Positions 57,973 through 64,000 of a stretch of DNA of 64,000 nt are shown here, piece after piece. Position numbers and translations under genes: made by a program. How positions within the stretch are numbered: the first letter of the stretch is position 1; each line of letters starts with the position of its first letter. The DNA lies in NCBI GenBank assembly GCA_964630265.1, contig CAZVRW010000002.1:24164-88163 (forward strand), given 5' to 3'. This DNA is from CAZBWP01 sp964630265 (lineage in GTDB: Bacteria > Pseudomonadota > Alphaproteobacteria > Rhodospirillales > Defluviicoccaceae). The notes beneath the pieces were generated by a model, which saw only the letters and a list, made by a program, of their open reading frames with translations, was not told the origin of the DNA and ran no database searches.

Positions 57973-59004
57973 ATGGGCTACAGGGTTGCGATCGTCGGCG
58001 CCACCGGCAATGTCGGGCGCGAAATGCTGCAGACGGTCTCCGAGCGGGGCTTCCCGGCGGATGAGGTGGTGGCGTTGGCTTCGGAGAAGTCGGTCGGCCG
58101 GGAGGTGTCCTTCGGCGAGGATGCGGTGCTGAAGGTGCACGATCTCGCCACCTATGACTTCCGCGGCATCGACATCGTGCTGTCCTCACCGGGCGCGAAG
58201 ATCTCGGCCGCCTTTGCGCCGAAGGCTGCCGCCGCCGGTGCCGTGGTCATCGACAACACCTCCCACTTCCGCATGGACCCGGACGTGCCGCTGGTGGTGC
58301 CGGAGGTCAATCCGCAGGCGATCGCCGGCTATACCAAGCGCGGCATCATCGCCAACCCCAACTGCTCGACCATCCAGATGGTGGTGGCGCTGAAGCCGCT
58401 GCACGACCTGGCGCCGATCAAGCGCGTCGTCGTCTCCACCTACCAGTCGGTGTCGGGCGCCGGCAAGGCGGCGATGGACGAACTGTTCGATCAGACCCGC
58501 GGCATCTACACCAACGAGCCGTGGCGCGACCACCAGAAGACCTTCACCAAGCAGATCGCCTTCAACGTCATCCCGCACATCGATCGCTTCATGGATGACG
58601 GCGCCACCAAGGAAGAGTGGAAGATGGTGGTGGAGACGCGGAAGATCCTCGATCCCGGTATCCAGGTCACCGCCACCTGCGTGCGCGTGCCGGTGTTCAT
58701 CGGCCACGCCGAGGCGGTGAACATCGAGTTCACCCGCCCGGTCAGCGTCGAGGCGGCGCGCCAAGCGCTGCGCGCCGCGCCCGGCGTCTCGGTCATCGAC
58801 CACCAGGTGGACGAGGGCTACGTCACCCCGGCCGAATGCCCGGGCGAGGACGCCGTTTACGTCAGCCGCATCCGCCGCGATCCCACCGTGGAGAACGGCC
58901 TCAATCTGTGGTGCGTCGCCGACAACCTGCGCAAGGGTGCGGCCCTCAACGCCGTGCAGATCGCCGAGGAACTGGTCGCCCGCTACCTGCGGCAGGCGGC
59001 CTGA
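57973..59004 (+). CDS. asd: aspartate-semialdehyde dehydrogenase
   Basis: Asd reduces aspartyl phosphate to aspartate semialdehyde in lysine, threonine, methionine and diaminopimelate synthesis. The 343-residue product has the NADP-binding VAIVGATGNVGREML, the catalytic Cys131 in ANPNCSTIQ, the substrate loops FNVIPHIDRF and CVRVPVFIGHAEAVNIEF and the end VADNLRKGAALNAVQIAEEL. ATG 57973 follows GCAGGGAG at a good distance; the ATG at 57964 is too close to it. It is convergent with pdxY across a 12-bp gap. Confidence 0.97.
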   Translation: MGYRVAIVGATGNVGREMLQTVSERGFPADEVVALASEKSVGREVSFGEDAVLKVHDLATYDFRGIDIVLSSPGAKISAAFAPKAAAAGAVVIDNTSHFRMDPDVPLVVPEVNPQAIAGYTKRGIIANPNCSTIQMVVALKPLHDLAPIKRVVVSTYQSVSGAGKAAMDELFDQTRGIYTNEPWRDHQKTFTKQIAFNVIPHIDRFMDDGATKEEWKMVVETRKILDPGIQVTATCVRVPVFIGHAEAVNIEFTRPVSVEAARQALRAAPGVSVIDHQVDEGYVTPAECPGEDAVYVSRIRRDPTVENGLNLWCVADNLRKGAALNAVQIAEELVARYLRQAA

Positions 59005-59016
59005 GTCGGGCCGCGA

Positions 59017-59868
59017 TCAGGCAAACCGGTCGGGCGTGAACCGGGTCGGCGGGTCCACCAGCCGGTCCTGGGCGGCGATCAGGCAGAGCTCCGGCGCATC
59101 GGCCGCGACGGTCGTCTCGATCACCGCGTAAACGGCCGAGACCGCCGCCGCCAACGCCTCCGCCGGCGCCGCGCCGGCCAGCACGCGCGCCAGAAACAGC
59201 GCGGCGAAGGCATCGCCGGTCCCGTGCGCCCTGAGCGGCAACCTGGGGGTCGTCACCCGCCAGGCGCCGGCCTGCGTGATCGCCGCCGTGGCGATGCGGT
59301 CGCCGGCGAGATCCGCGGTGGCGAGCGAGGTGACGACTACCAGTTCCGGTCCGCGGGCGATCAGGGCGACGGCAGCGGCAAGGACATCGGCCAAGGTCGC
59401 CAGCGGCCGTCCCGCCAGGACCTCCAGCTCGAAGTGGTTGGGGACGAGGATGTCCGCCGCCGGCAGCGCCGCCTGGCGGAAGCAGGCGACGACATCGGCG
59501 GACACGTAGAGGCCCGGCGCGCGGTCGCCCATCACCGGATCGCAGCAGTAGAGCGCCCGCGGGTTCCTTGCCTTCACCCGGGTCACCGCCTCGACGACGA
59601 CGCGGCCGTTCTCGGCGCTGCCGAGATAGCCCGAGAGCACGGCTTGGCAGCCGGCGAGCACGCCGAGCCGGTCGAGGCCGTCGACGATCGCCGCCACGTC
59701 GGCGGCCGGGCGCACCCGGCCGCCGAAGGTGCCGTAGCCCGGATGGTTGCTGAAGGCGACGGTGTCGACGGGCCACACCGTGCAGCCGACCCGGCCGAGG
59801 CAGAAGGCGGCGGCGGCGTTACCGACGTGGCCGTAGGCGACCGAGGATTGCAGCGAGAGGACGGCCAT
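59017..59868 (-). CDS. pdxY: pyridoxal kinase PdxY
   Basis: This 283-residue ribokinase-fold enzyme phosphorylates pyridoxal for PLP salvage. Seen are the N-terminal SLQSSVAYGHVGNAAA, VDTVAFSNHPGYGTFGG, YCCDPVMGD, LVPNHFELEVLAG and the anion hole with catalytic Asp in AHGTGDAFAALFLARVL. PLP links it to nothing specific nearby, although NifS is PLP-dependent. Convergent with asd. Confidence 0.93.
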   Translation of the reverse strand: MAVLSLQSSVAYGHVGNAAAAFCLGRVGCTVWPVDTVAFSNHPGYGTFGGRVRPAADVAAIVDGLDRLGVLAGCQAVLSGYLGSAENGRVVVEAVTRVKARNPRALYCCDPVMGDRAPGLYVSADVVACFRQAALPAADILVPNHFELEVLAGRPLATLADVLAAAVALIARGPELVVVTSLATADLAGDRIATAAITQAGAWRVTTPRLPLRAHGTGDAFAALFLARVLAGAAPAEALAAAVSAVYAVIETTVAADAPELCLIAAQDRLVDPPTRFTPDRFA

Positions 59869-59961
59869 GGACGGGGCGGGGCTCCGCGGTCGAAATCAGG
59901 TGCGGCGGACCGGCGACGGATGTGGTCGACCAGCTTGCCACGAACCGTCTTTGCGGAGTAC

Positions 59962-59981
59962 CTTCTCGCATGTGCGAAAAG
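59962..59981. promoter_or_regulatory. 20-bp palindrome before the CoA-ester lyase gene
   Basis: CTTCTCGCATGTGCGAAAAG is a nearly perfect inverted repeat (9 of 10 pairs) about 45 bp before the ATG at 60027. It looks like a dimeric regulator site. The regulator is not recognisable; nothing adjacent encodes one. Confidence 0.4.
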
Positions 59982-60026
59982 CTTTGGTCCAAGGACGCCT
60001 GACGATCCTTGGGGGGAGATTGTACC

Positions 60027-60908
60027 ATGCCGACATCAGCCCGCCCGCGCCGCAGCGTTCTCTACATGCCGGGGTCGAACGCGCGCGCACTGGAAAAAGC
60101 CAAAACCCTTGCCGCCGACGGCCTGATCCTCGATCTGGAAGACGCCGTCGCGCCGGACGCCAAGCAGGTCGCCCGCGACCAGGTCTGCCAGGCCGCCAAG
60201 GACGGCGGCTATGGCATGCGCGAGCTGGCGATCCGCGTCAACGGCTTGGCGACGCCCTGGGGCCACGCCGACATCGCCGCCGCCAGCCGCGCCGGCGCGC
60301 ATGCCATCCTGCTGCCGAAGGTGGAGAGCGCCGACGCCATCCGCTTTGCCGAGAGTATCATGGTGGCCAACGGCGCCCCCGATGATCTCGCCCTCTGGGC
60401 GATGATGGAGACGCCGCGGGGCATGCTCGCCGCCGCCGAGATCGCCGCCGCCTCGCCGCGCATGGCATGCCTGGTGATGGGCACCTCGGACCTGGCCAAG
60501 GAACTGCACTGCGCCCACACCCGCGAGCGGCTGCCGATGATCACCTCCCTCGGTCTCTGCCTGCTCGCCGCCCGATCCTACGGCCTGGCCGCGCTCGACG
60601 GCGTCTATCTCGACCTGAACGACGACGCGGGCTTCGCCTACAGTTGCCAACAGGGCCTGGAACTCGGCTTCGACGGCAAGACGCTGATCCATCCGAAGAC
60701 CATCCCCGCGTGCAACGACGCCTTCTCGCCGAAGCCCGAGGATGTCGCTTGGTCGCGCAAGATCATCGAGGCCCATCAGGCCGCCGCGGCCGAAGGCAAG
60801 GGCGTTGTCGTCGTTGACGGCAAGCTGATCGAGAACCTGCACGTGGAGAACGCCCGTCGGCTGGTGGCCATGGCCGAGGCGATCAAGAAAATGGCCGCCG
60901 CCGCGTAA
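60027..60908 (+). CDS. CoA-ester lyase of the HpcH/CitE family (malyl-/citramalyl-CoA lyase type)
   Basis: The 293-residue TIM barrel protein has SVLYMPGSNARALEKAKTLAADGLILDLEDAVAPD at the N-terminus (Arg and Glu of the active site), the metal-binding MMETPRGMLAAAEIAA and DLNDDAGF segments and the C-terminal GKTLIHPKTIPACNDAFSP. This fits bacterial malyl-CoA/citramalyl-CoA lyases more closely than citrate lyase beta, since no citrate lyase alpha or gamma genes are present. GGGGGGAGA precedes ATG 60027. The convergent hydratase gene suggests joint action on mesaconyl- or methylmalyl-CoA compounds. Confidence 0.85.
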   Translation: MPTSARPRRSVLYMPGSNARALEKAKTLAADGLILDLEDAVAPDAKQVARDQVCQAAKDGGYGMRELAIRVNGLATPWGHADIAAASRAGAHAILLPKVESADAIRFAESIMVANGAPDDLALWAMMETPRGMLAAAEIAAASPRMACLVMGTSDLAKELHCAHTRERLPMITSLGLCLLAARSYGLAALDGVYLDLNDDAGFAYSCQQGLELGFDGKTLIHPKTIPACNDAFSPKPEDVAWSRKIIEAHQAAAAEGKGVVVVDGKLIENLHVENARRLVAMAEAIKKMAAAA

Positions 60909-60929
60909 ATCGCCTCGGGGGTCAGGCCA

Positions 60930-60956
60930 GCGTCGCCGTCCTGATTATGGCGACGC
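60930..60956. terminator. hairpin between convergent lyase and hydratase genes
   Basis: A perfect 8-bp stem GCGTCGCC / GGCGACGC with an 11-base loop lies 21 bp after the lyase stop and covers the hydratase stop codon on the other strand. It could end or stabilise both transcripts; no T-run is present. Confidence 0.4.
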
Positions 60957-61805
60957 CAACGTCGCCGTCGCCGTCATGGCGACGACGCCGTCCGGCCCCA
61001 TCGCTTCCAGGGCGATGCTGCCCGTCGGGTCCGCCGGCAGCGCCGAGACGCGGAACGGGTAGAGATCGAACAGCGGGGCGCGCCCGCGAAACTCGAAGCG
61101 CGCGACCGGCCGGTCGGCCGTCTGCCGCACCAGTTCCATGAGCAGGATGGCGGTCAGCGGCCCGTGCACCACCAAGCCCGGATAGCCCTCCACGTGGGTG
61201 GCGTAGGGCCGGTCATAGTGGATGCGGTGGGCGTTGAACGTCAGCGCCGAGAAGCGGAACAGCAGCGTCGGATCGGGGGTGATCGTCCGCGCTTGGACAC
61301 CGGCGGCGATCGGCGGCAACGGCCGCGGGTCCGGCCGTGGGACAAGCGCGCCCGGCTCACGGTAGACGATGTCCTGCTCCTCCTCGATACAGACGGCGCC
61401 GTCCTGGACAAAGCTGTAGGCGACGGTGACGAAGCCGAGCGGCCCGGTGCGGCCCGGCTTTTCGGTGACGTCGCGGATCACCGCGTCGCGCCGCGCCGGA
61501 CGACCGAGGATCAGCGGCCGGTGAAAATGCATGCGGGCACCGGCGAACATACGGCGCGGCATCTCCATCGGCGGCATGAAACCGCCGCGGTTCGGGTGGC
61601 CGTCGGGGCCGAGGCCCGACTGTACCGTTGTCGGCAGGAAGTAGAACCACTGCCAGACCGGCGGCAGCGCATCGCCGACGGCGAGCCGCGTTTCGGTGTC
61701 GTCGAGGGTCGCCAAGGCGGCGCGAACCGGCGCCACCGCCATCTCGTCCGCGACGCTTTCGGTCCTGCCGATCCAGGCCTGCCAGCGGTTGGGGGCCTCG
61801 TTCAA
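60945..61805 (-). CDS. FAS1-like/MaoC double hot-dog hydratase (mesaconyl-C4-CoA or 3-methylfumaryl-CoA hydratase type)
   Basis: The 286-residue protein has an N-terminal FAS1-like dehydratase half (LPPVWQWFYFLPTTVQSGLGPDGHPNRGGFMPPMEMPRRMFAGARMHFHRPL). The C-terminal MaoC-type half contains the hydratase-2 motif FSALTFNAHRIHYDRPYATHVEGYPGLVVHGPLTA with the Asp/His pair. Proteins of this shape hydrate methylfumaryl- or mesaconyl-CoA. Next to a citramalyl/malyl-CoA lyase it points to a C5-dicarboxylate (itaconate or mesaconate) route; the substrate is inferred. Confidence 0.82.
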   Translation of the reverse strand: MNEAPNRWQAWIGRTESVADEMAVAPVRAALATLDDTETRLAVGDALPPVWQWFYFLPTTVQSGLGPDGHPNRGGFMPPMEMPRRMFAGARMHFHRPLILGRPARRDAVIRDVTEKPGRTGPLGFVTVAYSFVQDGAVCIEEEQDIVYREPGALVPRPDPRPLPPIAAGVQARTITPDPTLLFRFSALTFNAHRIHYDRPYATHVEGYPGLVVHGPLTAILLMELVRQTADRPVARFEFRGRAPLFDLYPFRVSALPADPTGSIALEAMGPDGVVAMTATATLASP

Positions 61806-61809
61806 AGCG

Positions 61810-62661
61810 TCAGTCCTGGGCGGGCGTGCCGCGCTTTTTCGGCGCCGACGTGGACCCGCCCCGCGCCGCCGCCGGAGCGCGTCGCGGTTTCGGCTTCGCC
61901 GTGGCGGGTGGCGTTGTCGCGGGCGGCGAGGGCGGCGCGGCGGGGGTGGGGGCTTGGCCCTGTACGGGGGCCTGTACGGGGGCCTGTACGGGGGCCTGTA
62001 CGGGGGCCTTAATCGGGGCCTGGGCCTTCGCAGGCTTGCGCGGCGGGTCGATCAGCTTTTCCGGCGCGGCCGCGTCGCTCCACTTCTTGTGCGCGGCGGC
62101 CGCGGGCACCGGCACGGGCACCGGCAACATGGCGACCCGCATTTCCAGGAACTGTCGTTCGGCGGCAAGCCAAATGTCGAGCGCCGAACCGTACTGGTGG
62201 CCCGCCGTTTCCCAGATGCTGTAGGCGATCTTACGGATCTCTTCCAGATACGTATCCGGCGAGAACGACTCGAACATCCTGGCCACCGCCTCGTCCGCCC
62301 CGACGCTGGCGCCGGCGGCGCGCACCGTCTGCTCGGTGAGCGTGCGCAGGTGACGTTCGGCGGCCAGCCAGAAATCAAGTGCCGACCCCACCTGCGTTCC
62401 GGTGTTCTGCCACATGGCGTTGGCGAGGGCCGTCACGTTCTCGACATAGGCGGCGCGCATCTTTGGCTGCTGCGTGACGGTCGCCTCGACGGCGGAGCGG
62501 GTCATCTGGGTCATCGCGGCGGTGACCTCCATGACCATTTTCTCGGCCATCAACCAGAAATCGAAAGCCCGGCCGTACTCGTCTCCCGCTGATTTCCACA
62601 TGGAGTACGCGAGGCTCTGGATCTCGGACCTGATATCTTGTTTCATCCGCGGTCTTCCCAT
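61810..62661 (-). CDS. protein with three DUF2934-like repeats and a PVQA/Pro-Ala tail
   Basis: The 283-residue product carries three copies of one helical motif of about 34 residues, at about 10-44, 72-105 and 138-172. The pattern is A-x-x-(M/I)-W-x-x-(A/T)-G-x-x-x-G-x-A-x-D-x-W-L-x-A-E, seen as AYSMWKSAGDEYGRAFDFWL in copy 1. DUF2934 proteins usually have one copy. Copies 2 and 3 are more alike than either is to 1. After them come KPAKAQAPIKA, a PVQA repeat tract and a basic Lys/Arg/Pro/Ala tail. ATG 62661 follows GGAAGG. The overall form (amphipathic helices plus Ala/Pro/Lys tail) recalls phasins, but no PHA gene is near. Function unknown. Confidence 0.75.
   Translation of the reverse strand: MGRPRMKQDIRSEIQSLAYSMWKSAGDEYGRAFDFWLMAEKMVMEVTAAMTQMTRSAVEATVTQQPKMRAAYVENVTALANAMWQNTGTQVGSALDFWLAAERHLRTLTEQTVRAAGASVGADEAVARMFESFSPDTYLEEIRKIAYSIWETAGHQYGSALDIWLAAERQFLEMRVAMLPVPVPVPAAAAHKKWSDAAAPEKLIDPPRKPAKAQAPIKAPVQAPVQAPVQAPVQGQAPTPAAPPSPPATTPPATAKPKPRRAPAAARGGSTSAPKKRGTPAQD
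61959..62006 (-). repeat. four perfect 12-bp repeats coding PVQA
   Basis: CCTGTACGGGGG is repeated four times exactly (plus strand), encoding repeated PVQA in the reverse-strand gene. Identity even at third codon positions indicates recent expansion, and copy number may vary between strains. Confidence 0.85.
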
Positions 62662-62827
62662 GTTTGCCTTCCCGGCCGTGACCATATCGCGAAGCACCAA
62701 GCCGTCCCACGAAAAAAGTGGTCGAAGGCGGCTGCTGTTCGGCTGCCGTCGGCGCGATGGTGCCGCGAGGACGGCGCGGGCGGCGCGTGCCCGGTGCCGG
62801 GATTCCGTCCGGCCCGGCCGGACGGCC

Positions 62828-63781
62828 CTAACGGGCGGAGCAGGAGGCGCCGCCGAGGACGCAGAACTGGGCGCAGAACGGGTGGTTGAGGTTCACGGGT
62901 CGGGAGGCGTCACGGAGCGTGTGCCCCATTTCGAATTGCGGGTCATAGGGCAGCAGGGTGCAGGGAACGACCACCGGGCGGCCGGCCCCCTTGCGCTTGA
63001 CCACCATGCGCGACGCCGCGCACATCATGCTGTCCGGCGAGACGCCGAGGATGTTCCAGCAGGCGGTGGTGATCTCCGGCACGTCATGCAGCGGGTCCAT
63101 TTCGGGAAACAGCACCAGGCCGCCGGGATCGTGGGCCTCGATGGCGATGCCCTCGCGCGCGAACAGGGCGGCGTAGCCGGCGCGGAGTTCGTCCTCGGTC
63201 TCATCCCAGCAGGTCCGACCGGCGACGTCGACGGCAACGCCGTTGGCGGTCAGCCAGCCGAGGCCCTCCAGCGTCGGCGACCAGGAGCGAGGGCCGCGCA
63301 GGCTTTCGTGCCGCTCGGCGGTGTAGTGATCCAGGGAGACGCGGATGCGGAGCCGTGCGCCATGGCGTCGGCAGAGTTCCAGGAGCGCGGCCTTTTGGTG
63401 GTGCATGGGCTTCATGGCGTTGGTGAGCACCAGCGCACGGAAGCCGCGCTCCAGCGTCTCCTCCAGGATCGCCGGCAGGTCCCGGTTCATGAACGGCTCG
63501 CCGCCGGTGAAGCCGATTTCCTCGGTGGGCAGGCCGTCGCGTTCGATCTCCTCGAGGAAGGCGCGCACCTCGGCCGTGCTGATGTAGGCAAGGCGGTCGT
63601 TCGTCGGGCTGGATTCAATGTAGCAATTGACGCAGGTCAGGTTGCAGAGGCTGCCGGTGTTGATCCAGAGGGTGCGCAGGCCGGTGAGCGCCACCGACGC
63701 CCGCGGCTCGCCCTTGGCCGTGATCTCGGGATCCTCGAACTTCCGCCGCGCGGCGGTCTCGGCTATGTGCGTATCCGGCAT
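62828..63781 (-). CDS. radical SAM protein with C-terminal Cys-rich (SPASM-like) segment
   Basis: The 317-residue protein has the radical SAM motif Cys46-X3-Cys50-X2-Cys53 (SLCNLTCVNCYIESSP), the GGE motif in IGFTGGEPFMNRDLP, and later RIRVSLDHYTAERHESLRG. Near the C-terminus Cys303, Cys307 and Cys314, with earlier cysteines in MMCAASRM, may bind a second Fe-S cluster. This resembles peptide- or cofactor-modifying enzymes (MoaA/PqqE-like), but no precursor peptide is seen nearby. Start is the Met at 63781; upstream codons are out of conserved context. Specific reaction unknown. Confidence 0.85.
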   Translation of the reverse strand: MPDTHIAETAARRKFEDPEITAKGEPRASVALTGLRTLWINTGSLCNLTCVNCYIESSPTNDRLAYISTAEVRAFLEEIERDGLPTEEIGFTGGEPFMNRDLPAILEETLERGFRALVLTNAMKPMHHQKAALLELCRRHGARLRIRVSLDHYTAERHESLRGPRSWSPTLEGLGWLTANGVAVDVAGRTCWDETEDELRAGYAALFAREGIAIEAHDPGGLVLFPEMDPLHDVPEITTACWNILGVSPDSMMCAASRMVVKRKGAGRPVVVPCTLLPYDPQFEMGHTLRDASRPVNLNHPFCAQFCVLGGASCSAR

Positions 63782-63886
63782 GGTCGTCCTCGGGAGTGGG
63801 TGAAGCCGTCGTTGCGTAAACTTGAGGTAGCCTCGTCGGCGACCAACGGGAAATGACAAGCGCGCGAGCGGGGCGGTTTCCGCCGC

Positions 63887-63915
63887 TTGCGGGGCTCCGC
63901 GTGTTGGCTTAGAGT
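63887..63915 (+). promoter_or_regulatory. candidate sigma-70 promoter for tRNA-Gly
   Basis: TTGCGG (63887-63892), a 17-base spacer and TAGAGT (63910-63915) place the transcription start near 63922, five bases before the tRNA. The distance fits; the -10 is only a moderate match. Confidence 0.45.
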
Positions 63916-63926
63916 TGGGGCGTCGG

Positions 63927-64000
63927 GCGGGCGTAGTTCAATGGTAGAACGAAAGCTTCCCAAGCTTTAGACGTGGGTTCGATTCCCATCGCCCGCTCCA
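63927..64000 (+). tRNA. tRNA-Gly (anticodon CCC)
   Basis: A full cloverleaf is present: acceptor GCGGGCG / CGCCCGC, D-arm GTTCAATGGTAGAAC, anticodon arm AAAGC-TTCCCAA-GCTTT with anticodon CCC, T-arm GTGGG-TTCGATT-CCCAT, discriminator T and encoded CCA. The gene ends exactly at the right edge of the window. The 3' end of such genes is a common integration site for mobile elements, so what lies beyond would be informative. Confidence 0.95.

Noticed and set aside
61959..62006. A short CRISPR array or transposon end
   Set aside because: Exact tandem 12-bp units without spacers, coding PVQA in a gene.

Overview
The window reads as a chromosomal stretch of a GC-rich, nitrogen-fixing alphaproteobacterium, most likely of the Rhodospirillales or a close relative. 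The grounds are a full molybdenum-nitrogenase cluster with DraT/DraG control of NifH, a DUF1476 (ATPase zeta-subunit family) protein, and sigma-54/NifA promoters. Genus and species cannot be read from the sequence.

Region 1 (1-2627) holds an OxyR-like LysR regulator that has lost the peroxidatic cysteine, a diverged DUF1476 protein and a tandem universal stress protein. Two OxyR-type palindromes (ATAG-N7-CTAT) flank the regulator gene.

Region 2 (2763-25571) is the nif cluster. The order is nifA, nifB-fdxN-nifZ-nifT, then draT-draG on the opposite strand, nifHDK, nifEN-nifX-DUF269-fdxB-nifQ, an IscA-type gene with nifUSVW, a fused NfnA/NfnB-like flavoprotein, and a rubrerythrin-like protein. 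Five -24/-12 promoters are visible, before nifA, nifB, draT, nifH and the iscA-nifUSVW run. Perfect TGT-N10-ACA NifA sites precede four of them; nifA has none. The draT/nifH divergent region has one NifA site between the two promoters and a perfect IHF match on the nifH side. A strong intrinsic terminator closes the cluster.

Region 3 (25630-54344) is a contractile injection system locus of the extracellular (eCIS) kind. It encodes sheath, tube, a gp26/DUF6760-like protein, a proline-rich disordered protein, a DUF4255 cap, a AAA+ ATPase, CIS-tube/LysM proteins, a gpD-type hub, a gp5/VgrG spike, gp25, two baseplate-J/gp6-like proteins, a P2-gpI-like giant protein and a DUF6519 beta-helix protein. 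Almost all of these genes overlap or abut. A 1462-residue DUF4157 protein follows, looks like the cargo or toxin, and is translationally coupled to a small helical-repeat protein. The order differs from the PVC/Afp prototypes, and I see no lysis genes, no PAAR tip and no obvious tape measure.

Region 4 (54632-64000) is mostly housekeeping: an SLC13-type carrier with RCK domains, lrgA/lrgB, asd, pdxY, a CoA-ester lyase convergent with a MaoC/FAS1-like hydratase, a protein with three DUF2934-like repeats and a PVQA tract, a radical SAM protein, and tRNA-Gly(CCC) at the right edge.

The nif genes form one working unit. NifA with sigma-54 switches on the structural genes (HDK), the cofactor factory (B, E, N, X, V, Q), the Fe-S supply (IscA-type, U, S), electron carriers (FdxN, FdxB, probably the Nfn-like protein) and the post-translational brake (DraT/DraG). 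The eCIS genes form a second unit with its own candidate promoter. All family names come from reading motifs by eye; no database search was run.
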